DNA of 32,328 bases from Ideonella sp. B508-1 (GCF_000333615.1 NZ_BADL01000271.1:1-32328), one strand, 5' to 3'; shown: positions 16,999 through 25,000, numbered from the stretch's first letter. Notes: generated by a model not told the origin, from the sequence alone. Translations and numbers: made by a program.

Positions 16999-18387
16999 TC
17001 AGCCCGCGGAAGATCCGTCTTCGTCCAGCGCCCGCAGCTTGCGGTAAAGGGTGCGCACACTGATGCCCAGGGCGGCGGCCAGGGCCTCGCGGCTGCCCTG
17101 ATGGGCCTGCAACGCGGCGCGCAGGGCCTGGGCTTCGGTCTGGCGCAGCGACGCGCCCTGGCTCGGTGGCGCGGGCTGGGCGACGGGCCCCGGCGGCAGC
17201 GTGGGGGCCGACCGCCGCAGCAGGCCCACCGACAGCGCCCGGTCCACCGTCTCGGCGGTGATGTGGTCGCCGTCGGTCAGCAGCACCGCCCGCTCCAGCA
17301 CATTGCGCAGCTCGCGCACATTGCCCGGGAAGGGGTGACGGGCCAGCTGCCGCACCGCCCCGGCGTCCAGGCTCAGCGGCCGGCCGGGGGTCAGGCGCTC
17401 CAGCAGGGCGCTGGCCAGCAACGGCAGGTCGCCCAGGCGCTCGCGCAGCGGCGGCAGGGCGATGGGAAAGGTGCAGAGCCGGTAGTAGAGGTCTTCTCGG
17501 AAACGGCCCTGGGCCACCATGGCGCCCAGGTCGCGGTGGGTGGCGCTGACCAGGCGCACATCGGCGTGGCGCAGCTCGGTGCTGCCCACCCGGCGGTAGG
17601 TGCCGCTCTCCAGCAGGCGCAGCAGCTTGACCTGCATGGCCAGCGGGATGTCGCCCACCTCGTCCAGGAACAGGGTGCCGCCGCTGGCCGCCTCCACCAG
17701 GCCCACATGGGCCATGTGGGCCCCGGTGAAGGCCCCTTTCTCGTGGCCGAAGAGCTCGCTCTCGAACAGGCTCTCGGGCAGGCTGGCGCAATCCACCACC
17801 ACCCAGGGCTTGTTGGCGCGGGCGCTGGCCTCGTGCACCGCGCGGGCCACCAGCTCCTTGCCGGTGCCCGATTCGCCCAGCAGCAGCACGCTGGCTTCCG
17901 AGGGGGCGACGCGCGCCACCAGGCCCAGCATGTCGCGGAAGGCCGGCGCGCTGCCGATCAGGCCCTGGCGGGCCGGCTGGGCCCGCGCCAGCGGCAGCGC
18001 CTCCATCTTCTCGATGAAGAAGGCCGGCTCGCCCTGGGCGTCGCGCAGCGGCACCAGCTCGATGTTGACGTAGGCCTCGCCCCGCGGCGTGTGGTGCAGG
18101 TGCAGCACCCGCTCGCGCTGGCCGCTGCGGCGCGACAGGGCCAGCGGACAGCTCTCGCCAGCCTGGTCGCAGGGCACGCTGAAGTGGTGGGACACCTCGT
18201 AGCAGGTGCGCCCGATCACCGTGCCCCGCGGGGCGAAGGCCGCCCGGTAGGCCGCATTGGCCGCCACGATGCGGTACTGCCGGTCGAACAGGATGTGGGG
18301 CTCGGGCAGGCCCTCGATGAAGGACACCAGCTCGGCCGGCACGTCGAGGCGGGGGGCGGGGAGCGGAACAGGCGGATCGGTGCGCAT
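16999..18387 (-). CDS. PAS-domain sigma-54-dependent activator divergent from the cyd operon
   Basis: A 462-residue enhancer-binding protein. A PAS domain (about residues 20-130) holds an unusual cluster: C62, H67/H68, C73 and C80 (TCYEVSHH...[11 protein letters not shown]), which could bind a metal, heme or Fe-S group or act as a thiol switch. The AAA+ domain has Walker A GESGTGKE (171-178), the canonical sigma-54 loop GAFTGA (218-223) and Walker [12 protein letters not shown] Fis-type HTH ends the protein ([18 protein letters not shown]). I chose ATG 18387; an in-frame TTG at 18405 is the longer alternative, and neither has a good ribosome site. Head-to-head placement with cydP-cydAB suggests control of cytochrome bd by a redox, oxygen or NO signal; this is inferred. 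Confidence 0.88.
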   Translation of the reverse strand: MRTDPPVPLPAPRLDVPAELVSFIEGLPEPHILFDRQYRIVAANAAYRAAFAPRGTVIGRTCYEVSHHFSVPCDQAGESCPLALSRRSGQRERVLHLHHTPRGEAYVNIELVPLRDAQGEPAFFIEKMEALPLARAQPARQGLIGSAPAFRDMLGLVARVAPSEASVLLLGESGTGKELVARAVHEASARANKPWVVVDCASLPESLFESELFGHEKGAFTGAHMAHVGLVEAASGGTLFLDEVGDIPLAMQVKLLRLLESGTYRRVGSTELRHADVRLVSATHRDLGAMVAQGRFREDLYYRLCTFPIALPPLRERLGDLPLLASALLERLTPGRPLSLDAGAVRQLARHPFPGNVRELRNVLERAVLLTDGDHITAETVDRALSVGLLRRSAPTLPPGPVAQPAPPSQGASLRQTEAQALRAALQAHQGSREALAAALGISVRTLYRKLRALDEDGSSAG

Positions 18388-18470
18388 GGCGGGAGCCACT
18401 GCCAAGACACTGACAACGACTGCCAGTCACTATGACACAACTGCCGTACTGGACAGCGGGCTGCACAGTC

Positions 18471-18490
18471 GCTTGCCAGCATCGGCAAGC
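18471..18490. promoter_or_regulatory. Inverted repeat in the regulator-cyd intergenic region
   Basis: GCTTGCC-N6-GGCAAGC is a perfect 7-base dyad between the divergent regulator and cydP. A GTCA-CTA-TGAC dyad lies nearby (18426-18436), as does CCAGT / ACTGG (18423-18427 and 18448-18452). Any of these could be the activator's enhancer site; the 18471 repeat is the longest. Binding is inferred from position only. Confidence 0.4.
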
Positions 18491-18531
18491 AAAAACCATT
18501 CAAAACAAGCACTTGCAGAGGGTGACGCGCC

Positions 18532-18547
18532 GGGCACACATCTTGAT
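18532..18547 (+). promoter_or_regulatory. Weak candidate sigma-54 promoter for cydP-cydAB
   Basis: GGGCACACATCTTGAT resembles TGGCACG-N4-TTGCW with correct GG-N10 spacing but has GA in place of the -12 GC. If used, transcription would begin almost at the cydP ATG (18560), giving a nearly leaderless message, which makes it doubtful. The TTGAT is also half of an FNR-type site, without a second half. Confidence 0.3.
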
Positions 18548-18559
18548 ACCTCAGCGGAC

Positions 18560-18751
18560 ATGAACGACAGGCCCCTCCTCCGCCACCTGAGCTGGATCGT
18601 GCTGCTCAAGCTCGTCCTGCTGACGGTGTTGTGGTGGGTGTTCTTCCGTCCTGTCCAGGTGCCCGTCCATCCCGACACGGCGGCCGCGCACATCGCCCCG
18701 GGCCCTGCCCCGGAGTCCCGCCCGACCGCCCCCCAAGGAGTCCGCCCGTGA
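18560..18751 (+). CDS. cydP: Small membrane protein CydP preceding cytochrome bd genes
   Basis: A 63-residue protein with one hydrophobic helix (about residues 11-29, WIVLLKLVLLTVLWWVFF) followed by a short Pro/Ala-rich tail. It matches the small CydP-type proteins encoded immediately before cydA in many Beta- and Gammaproteobacteria; a part in assembly or as an accessory subunit is presumed. Its stop codon overlaps the cydA GTG start (GTGA, 18748-18751), so the two are translationally coupled. The ribosome site is weak. Confidence 0.8.
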   Translation: MNDRPLLRHLSWIVLLKLVLLTVLWWVFFRPVQVPVHPDTAAAHIAPGPAPESRPTAPQGVRP

Positions 18752-20382
18752 TCTCGGATCATCTCGTCGACCTGTCCCGGCTGCAATTCGCCGTGACAGC
18801 CCTCTACCACTTCCTCTTCGTGCCGCTGACGCTGGGCATGGTCTGGCTGCTCGTGATCATGGAGCTGGTCTACGTCATGACCGGCAAGCTGGTCTGGAAG
18901 GACATGACCCGCTTCTGGGGCAAGCTCTTCGGCATCAACTTCGCGCTGGGTGTCACCACCGGCATCACGATGGAGTTCCAGTTCGGCACCAACTGGGCCT
19001 ACTACTCGCACTATGTGGGCGACATCTTCGGCGCCCCGCTGGCCATCGAAGGGCTGATGGCCTTCTTCCTGGAATCGACCTTCATCGGCCTGTTCTTCTT
19101 CGGCTGGGACCGCCTGTCCAAGACGCAGCACCTGCTGGTGACCGTGCTGATGGCGGTGGGCACCAACCTCTCGGCGCTGTGGATCCTGATCGCCAACGGC
19201 TGGATGCAGAACCCGGTGGGTGCCGAGTTCAACTGGCAGACCATGCGCATGGAAATGACGGACTTCTGGACCGTGGTCTTCAACCCGGACGCCCAGGCCA
19301 AGTTCGTGCACACCGTCTCGGCCGGCTATGTGACCGGCGCGATGTTCGTGCTGTCCATCAGCGCCTGGTACCTGCTGCGCGGCCGCGACGTGGAATTCGC
19401 CAAGCGCAGCTTCCGCGTGGCCGCCGCCTTCGGCCTGGCCAGCGTCTGCTCGGTGATCGTGCTGGGAGACGAGTCCGGCTACACCGTGGGCGAGGCCCAG
19501 CAGACCAAGATGGCCGCCATCGAGGCCATGTGGGAGACCGAGCCCGCCCCGGCCGGCCTGAAGCTGGTGGCCGGCATCAACGAGGCCGCCCAGAAGAACG
19601 ACTGGGAGATCGAGATCCCCTACCTGATGGGCCTGATCGGCACCCGCTCGGTCAGCAAGACCATCCCCGGCATCCACGAGATCAAGCAGAAGAACCACGA
19701 GCGCATCGTCAACGGCATCCAGGCGGTGATCGCGCTGGAAACCCTGCGCGCCCACCACGACGACGTGGCCGCCCGCGTCACGCTGGACCGCTTCCAGGCC
19801 GATCTGGGCTTCGGCCTGCTGCTCAAGAAGTACGTGGCCGATGTGCGCCAGGCCACGCCGGCCATGATCGACCAGGCGGTCAACGACACCGTGCCGCACG
19901 TCACCCCGATGTTCTGGGCCTTCCGGCTGATGGTGGGCTTCGGCTTCGCGATGCTGCTGCTCTTCGCCCTGGCCTTCTGGAGCACGCTCAAGGGCCGCTG
20001 CGGCAAGCAGCGCTGGCTGCTGCGCGCCGCCCTGCTGATGCTGCCCATCCCCTGGCTGTCCTGCGAGCTGGGCTGGTTCGTGGCCGAGTACGGCCGCCAA
20101 CCCTGGACCATCTACGGCGTGCTGCCCACCCACCTGTCGGTCTCCACGCTGAGCGTGGAGAGCCTGTACGGCTCGCTGGCCGGCTTCGTGGGCTTCTACA
20201 CCGTGCTGCTGGTGGTGGAGATGTACCTGATGGTCAAGTTCGCCCGCCTGGGCCCGGGCAGCCTGGGCACCGGTCGGTACAACGAGCCCCCACACTCCCT
20301 GCCGGTCGTTGCCCCCCGAGGGGGCGCCGGCAGCGGACCGGCCGAGCCGGATCCACGCCGGACCTCGCTCAACAGCCATTGA
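18748..20382 (+). CDS. cydA: Cytochrome bd ubiquinol oxidase subunit I
   Basis: Multi-pass inner-membrane subunit carrying hemes b558, b595 and d and the quinol site; it reduces oxygen to water without proton pumping. It has 544 residues, and the early LSRLQFAVTALYHFLFVPLTLG contains the heme-ligand histidine. Also visible are MEFQFGTNW and the E. coli-like long Q-loop with the conserved GLIGTRS segment. GTG start at 18748, confirmed by the MISDHLVDLSRLQF N-terminus and overlap with cydP. The last 29 or so residues after KFARLGPGSLGTGRY are unlike the family and are partly encoded by a REP-like palindrome (20299-20333). This tail is probably a neutral extension in the cytoplasm or periplasm. 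Confidence 0.95.
   Translation: MISDHLVDLSRLQFAVTALYHFLFVPLTLGMVWLLVIMELVYVMTGKLVWKDMTRFWGKLFGINFALGVTTGITMEFQFGTNWAYYSHYVGDIFGAPLAIEGLMAFFLESTFIGLFFFGWDRLSKTQHLLVTVLMAVGTNLSALWILIANGWMQNPVGAEFNWQTMRMEMTDFWTVVFNPDAQAKFVHTVSAGYVTGAMFVLSISAWYLLRGRDVEFAKRSFRVAAAFGLASVCSVIVLGDESGYTVGEAQQTKMAAIEAMWETEPAPAGLKLVAGINEAAQKNDWEIEIPYLMGLIGTRSVSKTIPGIHEIKQKNHERIVNGIQAVIALETLRAHHDDVAARVTLDRFQADLGFGLLLKKYVADVRQATPAMIDQAVNDTVPHVTPMFWAFRLMVGFGFAMLLLFALAFWSTLKGRCGKQRWLLRAALLMLPIPWLSCELGWFVAEYGRQPWTIYGVLPTHLSVSTLSVESLYGSLAGFVGFYTVLLVVEMYLMVKFARLGPGSLGTGRYNEPPHSLPVVAPRGGAGSGPAEPDPRRTSLNSH
20299..20333. repeat. REP-like palindrome inside the cydA 3' end
   Basis: CTGCCGG (20299-20305) and CCGGCAG (20327-20333) enclose GCCCCC-CGA-GGGGGC (20311-20325), forming a long GC-rich hairpin within the coding sequence. 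The core GTTGCCCCCCGAGGGGGC resembles a short interspersed palindrome I recall from Burkholderiales genomes. Here it would have been captured at the end of cydA and be translated as VVAPRGGAG. Confidence 0.6.
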
Positions 20383-20391
20383 AAGAACGAC

Positions 20392-21534
20392 ATGTTGGAC
20401 TACCCCACCCTCAAGATCATCTGGTGGCTGCTGGTTGGCGTGCTGCTGGTCGGCTTCGCCATCATGGACGGCCATGACATGGGCGTCGGCACGCTGCTGC
20501 CCTTCGTCGGCAGGAACGACAACGAACGCCGCGTCGTGATCAACACCGTCGGCCCGCACTGGGACGGCAACCAGGTCTGGTTCATCACCGGCGGCGGCGC
20601 CATCTTCGCCGCCTGGCCGCTGGTCTACGCCACCGCCTTCAGCGGCTTCTACTGGGCCATGCTGGCGGTGCTGTGGGCCCTGTTCTTCCGCCCCGTGGGC
20701 TTCGACTACCGCAGCAAGATCCACAACGCCACCTGGCGCAGCACCTGGGACTGGGGCTTGTTCATCGGCGGCGCCGTGCCGCCGCTGATCTTCGGCGTGG
20801 CCTTCGGCAACCTGCTGCAGGGCGTGCCCTTCCACTTCGACAACTACCTGATCTCCACCTACACCGGCAGCTTCTGGGCCCTGCTCAACCCCTTCGCCCT
20901 GCTCAGCGGCGTGGTCAGCAGCGCGATGATCACGCTGCACGGGGCGGTGTACCTGTCGCACCGCACCGAAGGGGCCGTGCAGGCCCGGGCCCAGAACGCG
21001 GCCCTGGGCGCGGCGGTGGTGATGGTGCTGGCCTTCGTGGGCGCGGGCTTCTGGCTGCACAGCGGTGCCATCCCCGGCTACGCGATCAGTTCGGTCGTCG
21101 ACCCGGCCGCCCTGCCCGACCCGCTGGCCAAGACGGTGGTGCGCAGCGCCGATGCCTGGTGGGCCAACTACGCCCGCTGGCCGGCGATGTGGGTCCTGCC
21201 GGTGCTGGGCATCCTCGGCGCGCTGGGCGCGGCCCTGCTCACCCGGGCCGGCGCCACGCTCAGCGCCTTCGTCGTGTCCGCGCTGGCCATCGCCGGCGTG
21301 ATCGGCACCGCGGGCGGCGCGATGTTCCCCTTCGTCATGCCCTCGTCGACCGACCTGAACTCCAGCCTGACGGTGTGGGACAGCGTCTCCAGCCACCTGA
21401 CGCTGAGCCTGATGTTCTTCGCCACGCTGATCTTCATGCCGATCATCGTCTTCTACACCGGCTGGGCCTACCGCGTGATGCGCGGCAAGGTGACCGTGGC
21501 CCACATCCAGGCCAACGAGCACACCGCCTACTGA
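20392..21534 (+). CDS. cydB: Cytochrome bd ubiquinol oxidase subunit II
   Basis: Inner-membrane partner of CydA, 380 residues with about nine hydrophobic helices and no heme of its own. The N-terminal MDGHDMGVGTLLPFVG and PHWDGNQVWFITGGGAIFAAWP segments are diagnostic of CydB. Residues 90-100 hold the RPVGFDYRSKI loop, also typical. ATG at 20392 lies nine bases after the cydA stop, with a GAAAGAACG upstream stretch as a weak ribosome site. It is tightly coupled to cydA on one side and to cydX on the other. Confidence 0.95.
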   Translation: MLDYPTLKIIWWLLVGVLLVGFAIMDGHDMGVGTLLPFVGRNDNERRVVINTVGPHWDGNQVWFITGGGAIFAAWPLVYATAFSGFYWAMLAVLWALFFRPVGFDYRSKIHNATWRSTWDWGLFIGGAVPPLIFGVAFGNLLQGVPFHFDNYLISTYTGSFWALLNPFALLSGVVSSAMITLHGAVYLSHRTEGAVQARAQNAALGAAVVMVLAFVGAGFWLHSGAIPGYAISSVVDPAALPDPLAKTVVRSADAWWANYARWPAMWVLPVLGILGALGAALLTRAGATLSAFVVSALAIAGVIGTAGGAMFPFVMPSSTDLNSSLTVWDSVSSHLTLSLMFFATLIFMPIIVFYTGWAYRVMRGKVTVAHIQANEHTAY

Positions 21535-21566
21535 GCCCGGCCCCTCAACACCGAAAGGACGACACC

Positions 21567-21692
21567 ATGTGGTATTTCGCCTGGATCCTGGGCGTGGGCT
21601 TCGCGGTCCTGCTGGCCGTGATGAACGCGATGTGGGGCGAGAACGAGGAAGGCCGCGCCGCGGCCCGCCTGAGCGACGAGGGCGGCGTGTGA
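21567..21692 (+). CDS. cydX: Cytochrome bd small subunit CydX
   Basis: A 41-residue single-helix protein beginning MWYFAWILGVGFAVLL, which is nearly the E. coli CydX (YbgT) N-terminus. CydX binds CydA and is needed for a stable, active oxidase. A GAAAGGAC site lies eight bases before ATG 21567. The stop overlaps the start of the next gene (GTGA). It is short enough to be missed by gene callers. Confidence 0.93.
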   Translation: MWYFAWILGVGFAVLLAVMNAMWGENEEGRAAARLSDEGGV

Positions 21693-21997
21693 GCACCGCT
21701 CCTGAAGCACCAGAGGCTTCGGACGCACCGGACCCGGCCCGCCCGGGCCTGCACGGCCCCAGCCTGCTGCTGGGCGTGGCGCTGATGCTGGCCGGCTCTG
21801 TCTACCCGCCGCTGATGACCGACGCGCAAGGCCGGGCCGACCATGGCCTGGCCGCCCTGCTGCTGTGGGCCATGAGCGCGGGCCTGGTGCGCGGCGTGGG
21901 CTTCGTGCCACGTTTCTGGCTCTGGCGCGGGCTGTTTTCCGGCTGGAGCAGCCTGCTGGCCCTGCTGGCTTTCGCCTGGCTCAAGTTCCTGCGCTGA
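21689..21997 (+). CDS. ybgE: YbgE-family cyd operon protein
   Basis: A 102-residue membrane protein with a variable Pro/Ala-rich start of about 28 residues and then three hydrophobic helices (LLLGVALMLAGSVY, LAALLLWAMSAGLV, and the C-terminal SSLLALLAFAWLKF). The RGVGFVPRFWLWR loop is the YbgE family hallmark. The GTG start at 21689 overlaps the cydX stop by four bases. YbgE accompanies cydABX in many Proteobacteria, with its function undefined. The next gene starts 54 bases later. Confidence 0.8.
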   Translation: MSTAPEAPEASDAPDPARPGLHGPSLLLGVALMLAGSVYPPLMTDAQGRADHGLAALLLWAMSAGLVRGVGFVPRFWLWRGLFSGWSSLLALLAFAWLKFLR

Positions 21998-22051
21998 GTC
22001 CCCCGCCAGAATCGGCGCAGGAGACCCAGAGGGGAAGAGGGGGAGAGGACC

Positions 22052-22675
22052 ATGCTGTTCCGCATGCTGCTGGACGAGGCCACCGGCACGGTGAGCTATC
22101 TGCTGACCCAGGCCGAAACGGGCGAGGCCGTGGTGATCGACCCCCGCGCCGCCGATGTGCCCGTCATCCGCGCCATGCTGACCGAGCAGCGCGCCCAGCT
22201 GCGCTGGGTGCTGCGCACCCATGCCCATGCCGCCCAGCACAGCCCGGCCGAACAGGTGGCGCTGGACCAGTTGGCGGCGCCCTGGGTGCAGCAGCGCCCG
22301 CCGGCCCAGCCCTTGCTGCCGCTGGGCGACGACTACATCGAGGTGCTGGCCACGCCCGGCCACACCGCGGATTGCCTGAGCTTTCGCTGGCGCGACCGGC
22401 TGTTCTGCGGCGACCTGCTGGCCGTCGACGGCTGCCACTACCAGACCCGCCCGGCCCAGCCCCAGTCGCTGTGGGACAGCGTGCACGAGGTCGTCTTCCG
22501 CCTGCCCGACGAGACCCTGCTGTTCGCCGGCTGCGCCCAGCGCGGCCGCATGGTGGCCACGGTGGGCGAGCAGCGCCGCTGGCACCCCTGGTTCGGCAAC
22601 ACCAGCCGCGACGCCTTCCTGACCCGGGTGGCCCGCCTGCCGGAAGGCCCCCGCGGCGGCCCGGCGTCGCACTGA
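22052..22675 (+). CDS. Degenerate ETHE1-like metallo-beta-lactamase-fold protein
   Basis: A 207-residue protein that aligns with persulfide dioxygenase/ETHE1-type MBL proteins: VIDPR early, PGHTADCLSF around H104, FCGDLL with D121, and GRMVATVGEQRRWHPW near 165-180. However, the metal-binding HxHxDH motif reads H57-A-H59-A-A61-Q62, losing the Asp and third His, and the distal GHD histidine is C161 (GCAQRG). A mononuclear iron site as in ETHE1 seems unlikely, although H57, H59, H104 and D121 remain. No frame break is present, so the gene is intact and perhaps repurposed for non-catalytic binding or thiol chemistry. ATG 22052 has GGGAGAGGAC upstream. Confidence 0.8.
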   Translation: MLFRMLLDEATGTVSYLLTQAETGEAVVIDPRAADVPVIRAMLTEQRAQLRWVLRTHAHAAQHSPAEQVALDQLAAPWVQQRPPAQPLLPLGDDYIEVLATPGHTADCLSFRWRDRLFCGDLLAVDGCHYQTRPAQPQSLWDSVHEVVFRLPDETLLFAGCAQRGRMVATVGEQRRWHPWFGNTSRDAFLTRVARLPEGPRGGPASH

Positions 22676-22694
22676 TCTGGATCGAATGTCACAA

Positions 22695-22710
22695 ATACCC
22701 ACTTGGGTAT
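22695..22710. promoter_or_regulatory. CsoR/CstR-like palindrome before the AhpD-like gene
   Basis: ATACCCA-CT-TGGGTAT is a perfect 7-base inverted repeat located 38 bases before the AhpD-like ATG. A TATATT (22708-22713) overlapping its right arm could be the -10 element, so a bound repressor would block transcription. The ATACCC...GGGTAT layout is that of CsoR/CstR-type repressor operators sensing copper or persulfide; no such regulator gene is in the window. Confidence 0.5.
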
Positions 22711-22747
22711 ATTGAAGGCTTTGCGCCGACCTGGCGCCGGAGTCTTC

Positions 22748-23110
22748 ATGAGCACCTTCGACCACACCGGCCTGATGCAGGACATCAACGCCCAGCTCGG
22801 CCCCTTCCGCCAGTCCCAGGCCGCCACCATGCGCGGCTTCAGCGCCCTGGCCCAGGGCGCCCTGGCCGAGGGCGCGCTCAGCGCCAAGCAGAAGGAACTG
22901 CTGGCCCTGGCCATCGGCGTGACCCAGCACTGCTCGGGCTGCATCGGCTTTCACGTCAAGGCCCTGGTGCGCCTGGGCGCCACCCGGGCCGAGGTGGAAG
23001 AGGCGCTGGGCGTGTGCGTCTACATGGGCGGCGGCCCGGCCCTGATGTACGCCGCCGAGGCCCTGAAGGCCTGGGAGGCGCTGGCCCAGCCCGAGCCCGC
23101 CGTCTGCTGA
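22748..23110 (+). CDS. AhpD-like carboxymuconolactone decarboxylase-family protein
   Basis: A 120-residue all-helical protein with the redox motif C62-S-G-C65-xxx-H69 of AhpD-type alkylhydroperoxidases, whereas true carboxymuconolactone decarboxylases lack the cysteine pair. Family members are small cytoplasmic thiol-dependent peroxide-handling proteins, often of unknown partner. The start ATG 22748 has the weak GGAG seven bases upstream (22740-22743). It follows the MBL-like gene but has its own operator-like palindrome, so it is probably transcribed alone or coregulated. Its stop lies seven bases from the convergent leuA stop. Confidence 0.85.
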   Translation: MSTFDHTGLMQDINAQLGPFRQSQAATMRGFSALAQGALAEGALSAKQKELLALAIGVTQHCSGCIGFHVKALVRLGATRAEVEEALGVCVYMGGGPALMYAAEALKAWEALAQPEPAVC

Positions 23111-23117
23111 GCGGGCC

Positions 23118-24815
23118 TCAGGCGTCCACCGCCTCGGCCGGCTGGGCCAGGCAGTCCAGCCGGCAGGCCAGGCTCAGGACAGCCTGCAGCGTCGCCCGCT
23201 CGGCGTCGGCATCGTGGCCCGCCCCGAAGGCGGTGCCCGCCGTGCCGGCCACCGCCCCCTCCACCAGCACCCAGTGCTGGGTGGCGCGGCCCCGCCCCGT
23301 GCTCGATCGGCTGACCGCCCCCAGGCGCAGGCCCGGCGCCAGGGCCTGCGCCACCGCCTGCGGGAGGTCCGCGCCCTCACCCTCGCCGGCCCAGCGCTGC
23401 TCGCCCATGGCCAGCTGCAGCCGCACCTGCACCCTGCCCTGCGGCCCGGGCTGAACCTGCCAGGACGACAGCGTCACCGCGCCCTCGGCCCCCTGCGGGC
23501 TCAGGTAGTGGCGGCTGAACAGCTGCCACAAGGCGGCCGAGGTCACCTCGGCCTCGCTGGCGTCGGCATGGCGCTGCACCACCGCGCTGAACTCCACCTG
23601 CAGGCGCCGGGGCATCACCAGGCCGTGGTCGCGCTCCAGCAGGTAGGCGATGCCGCCCTTGCCCGACTGGCTGTTGACCCGGATGATCCCCTCGTAGCTG
23701 CGGCCGATGTCGGCCGGGTCGATGGGCAGGTAGGGCACGGCCCAGGGCGCGCCGGGGCGCTGCGCGGCCAGGCCCTTCTTGATCGCGTCCTGGTGCGAGC
23801 CCGAGAAGGCGGTGAACACCAGGTCGCCCGCATAGGGGTGGCGCGGGTGCACCGGCAGCGCGGTGCACTGCTCGGCCACCTGCACCAGGGCCGGCAGGTC
23901 CGACAGGTCCAGCCCCGGGTGCACGCCCTGGGTGTAGAGGTTGAGCGCCAGCGTCACCAGGTCCACATTGCCGCTGCGCTCGCCGTTGCCGAACAGGCAG
24001 CCCTCCACCCGCTGCGCGCCGGCCAGCAGGGCCAGCTCGGCACAGGCCACGCCGGTGCCGCGGTCGTTGTGCGGGTGCACCGACAACACCACATGCTCGC
24101 GCCGCGGCAGGTGACGGTCCATCCACTCGATCTGGTCGGCAAAGACATTGGGCGTGGCCACCTCCACCGTGGTCGGCAGGTTGATGATGACCGGGCGGCC
24201 CGGGCCCGCGTCCCAGGCGTCCAGCGCGGTGCAACAGGCCTGCAGCGACACCGGCAGCTCGGTCATGCAGAAGGTCTCGGGCGAGTATTGCAGCACCCAT
24301 TCGGTCTCGGGCACCGCATCGGTCAGCCGGCGCAGGTGGCGCACATGGTGGTCCACCAGGTCCATCACCTCGGGCACCGAGAGGCCGAACACCACCTCGC
24401 GCCACAGCGGGGCGGTGGCGTTGTAGAGGTGGACGATGGCGCGGGGCGCGCCGCGCAGGGCCGCCACGGTGCGCTCGATCAGGTCTTCGCGCAGCTGGGT
24501 CATGACCATCAGGGTCACGCCCTCGGGCACGCGGTCTTCCTCGATCAGGCGGCGCACGGTGTCGAAGTCGGTCTGCGAGGCCGCCGGAAAGCCGACCTCG
24601 ATCTCCCGGAAGCCGCAGGCCGCCAGGCGAGCGAAGAACATCAGCTTGCGCTCGACGTTCATCGGCTCGAACAGGGCCTGGTTGCCGTCGCGCAGGTCGG
24701 TGGACAGCCAGACGGGGGCCTGGGCGAGCTGGCCGATGTGGCGCGAAGGCCATTGGCGCTGCGGCAGGTCGATGGCGGGAAAGGGGCGGTACTTGGTGGC
24801 GGGCTGGTCGATCAT
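23118..24815 (-). CDS. leuA: 2-isopropylmalate synthase
   Basis: First committed enzyme of leucine biosynthesis: acetyl-CoA plus 2-ketoisovalerate to 2-isopropylmalate. It has 565 residues with the catalytic barrel in roughly the first 370 (DLRDGNQAL at 40-48, metal-binding HPHND near 250, NGERSGNVD following). The accessory NSQSGKGG segment and a C-terminal leucine-sensing domain (about 430-565) are present, so feedback inhibition is expected. The 'long' class LeuA here opens with KYRPFPAIDLPQRQWPS, as in many Burkholderiales and actinobacteria. ATG at 24813-24815; the ribosome site (GGGAT) is weak. A leucine-rich leader peptide lies about 190 bases upstream, so attenuation control is likely. 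Confidence 0.95.
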   Translation of the reverse strand: MIDQPATKYRPFPAIDLPQRQWPSRHIGQLAQAPVWLSTDLRDGNQALFEPMNVERKLMFFARLAACGFREIEVGFPAASQTDFDTVRRLIEEDRVPEGVTLMVMTQLREDLIERTVAALRGAPRAIVHLYNATAPLWREVVFGLSVPEVMDLVDHHVRHLRRLTDAVPETEWVLQYSPETFCMTELPVSLQACCTALDAWDAGPGRPVIINLPTTVEVATPNVFADQIEWMDRHLPRREHVVLSVHPHNDRGTGVACAELALLAGAQRVEGCLFGNGERSGNVDLVTLALNLYTQGVHPGLDLSDLPALVQVAEQCTALPVHPRHPYAGDLVFTAFSGSHQDAIKKGLAAQRPGAPWAVPYLPIDPADIGRSYEGIIRVNSQSGKGGIAYLLERDHGLVMPRRLQVEFSAVVQRHADASEAEVTSAALWQLFSRHYLSPQGAEGAVTLSSWQVQPGPQGRVQVRLQLAMGEQRWAGEGEGADLPQAVAQALAPGLRLGAVSRSSTGRGRATQHWVLVEGAVAGTAGTAFGAGHDADAERATLQAVLSLACRLDCLAQPAEAVDA

Positions 24816-24843
24816 CGTGATCCCGGGTTCGGCAGAAGAGGCT

Positions 24844-25000
24844 CAGGGCATGACCCTGCCCTCCCGGCCGCGGCCAGGGCCGCAGCAGGACAGGACGACA
24901 GGGTGTGGATGCGCGCAGCCCTCCCTCGCGCCCGTCAGGAGACGGGACGCTGGCAGGCCGGGATCAGGGGAGGGGTGGTGCGCCTGGGACCGGACGGTCC
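24844..25000 (-). promoter_or_regulatory. leuA leader RNA with alternative hairpins
   Basis: Between the leader peptide stop and leuA are several dyads: GGACCG-N2-CGGTCC (24987-25000, abutting the leader stop), GCGGCC-N2-GGCCGC (24870-24883) and CAGGG-N5-CCCTG (24844-24858). The CCCTG at 24854-24858 could instead pair with CAGGG at 24875-24879, so two of the structures are mutually exclusive, as attenuators require. No clear U-tract is present, so termination could need Rho or the effect could be on translation. Confidence 0.45.

Noticed and set aside
18430-21696. Long minus-strand open frame opposite cydA-cydB
   Set aside because: Shadow of the cyd genes; no domain features, and composition rich in His, Gln, Gly and Ala.
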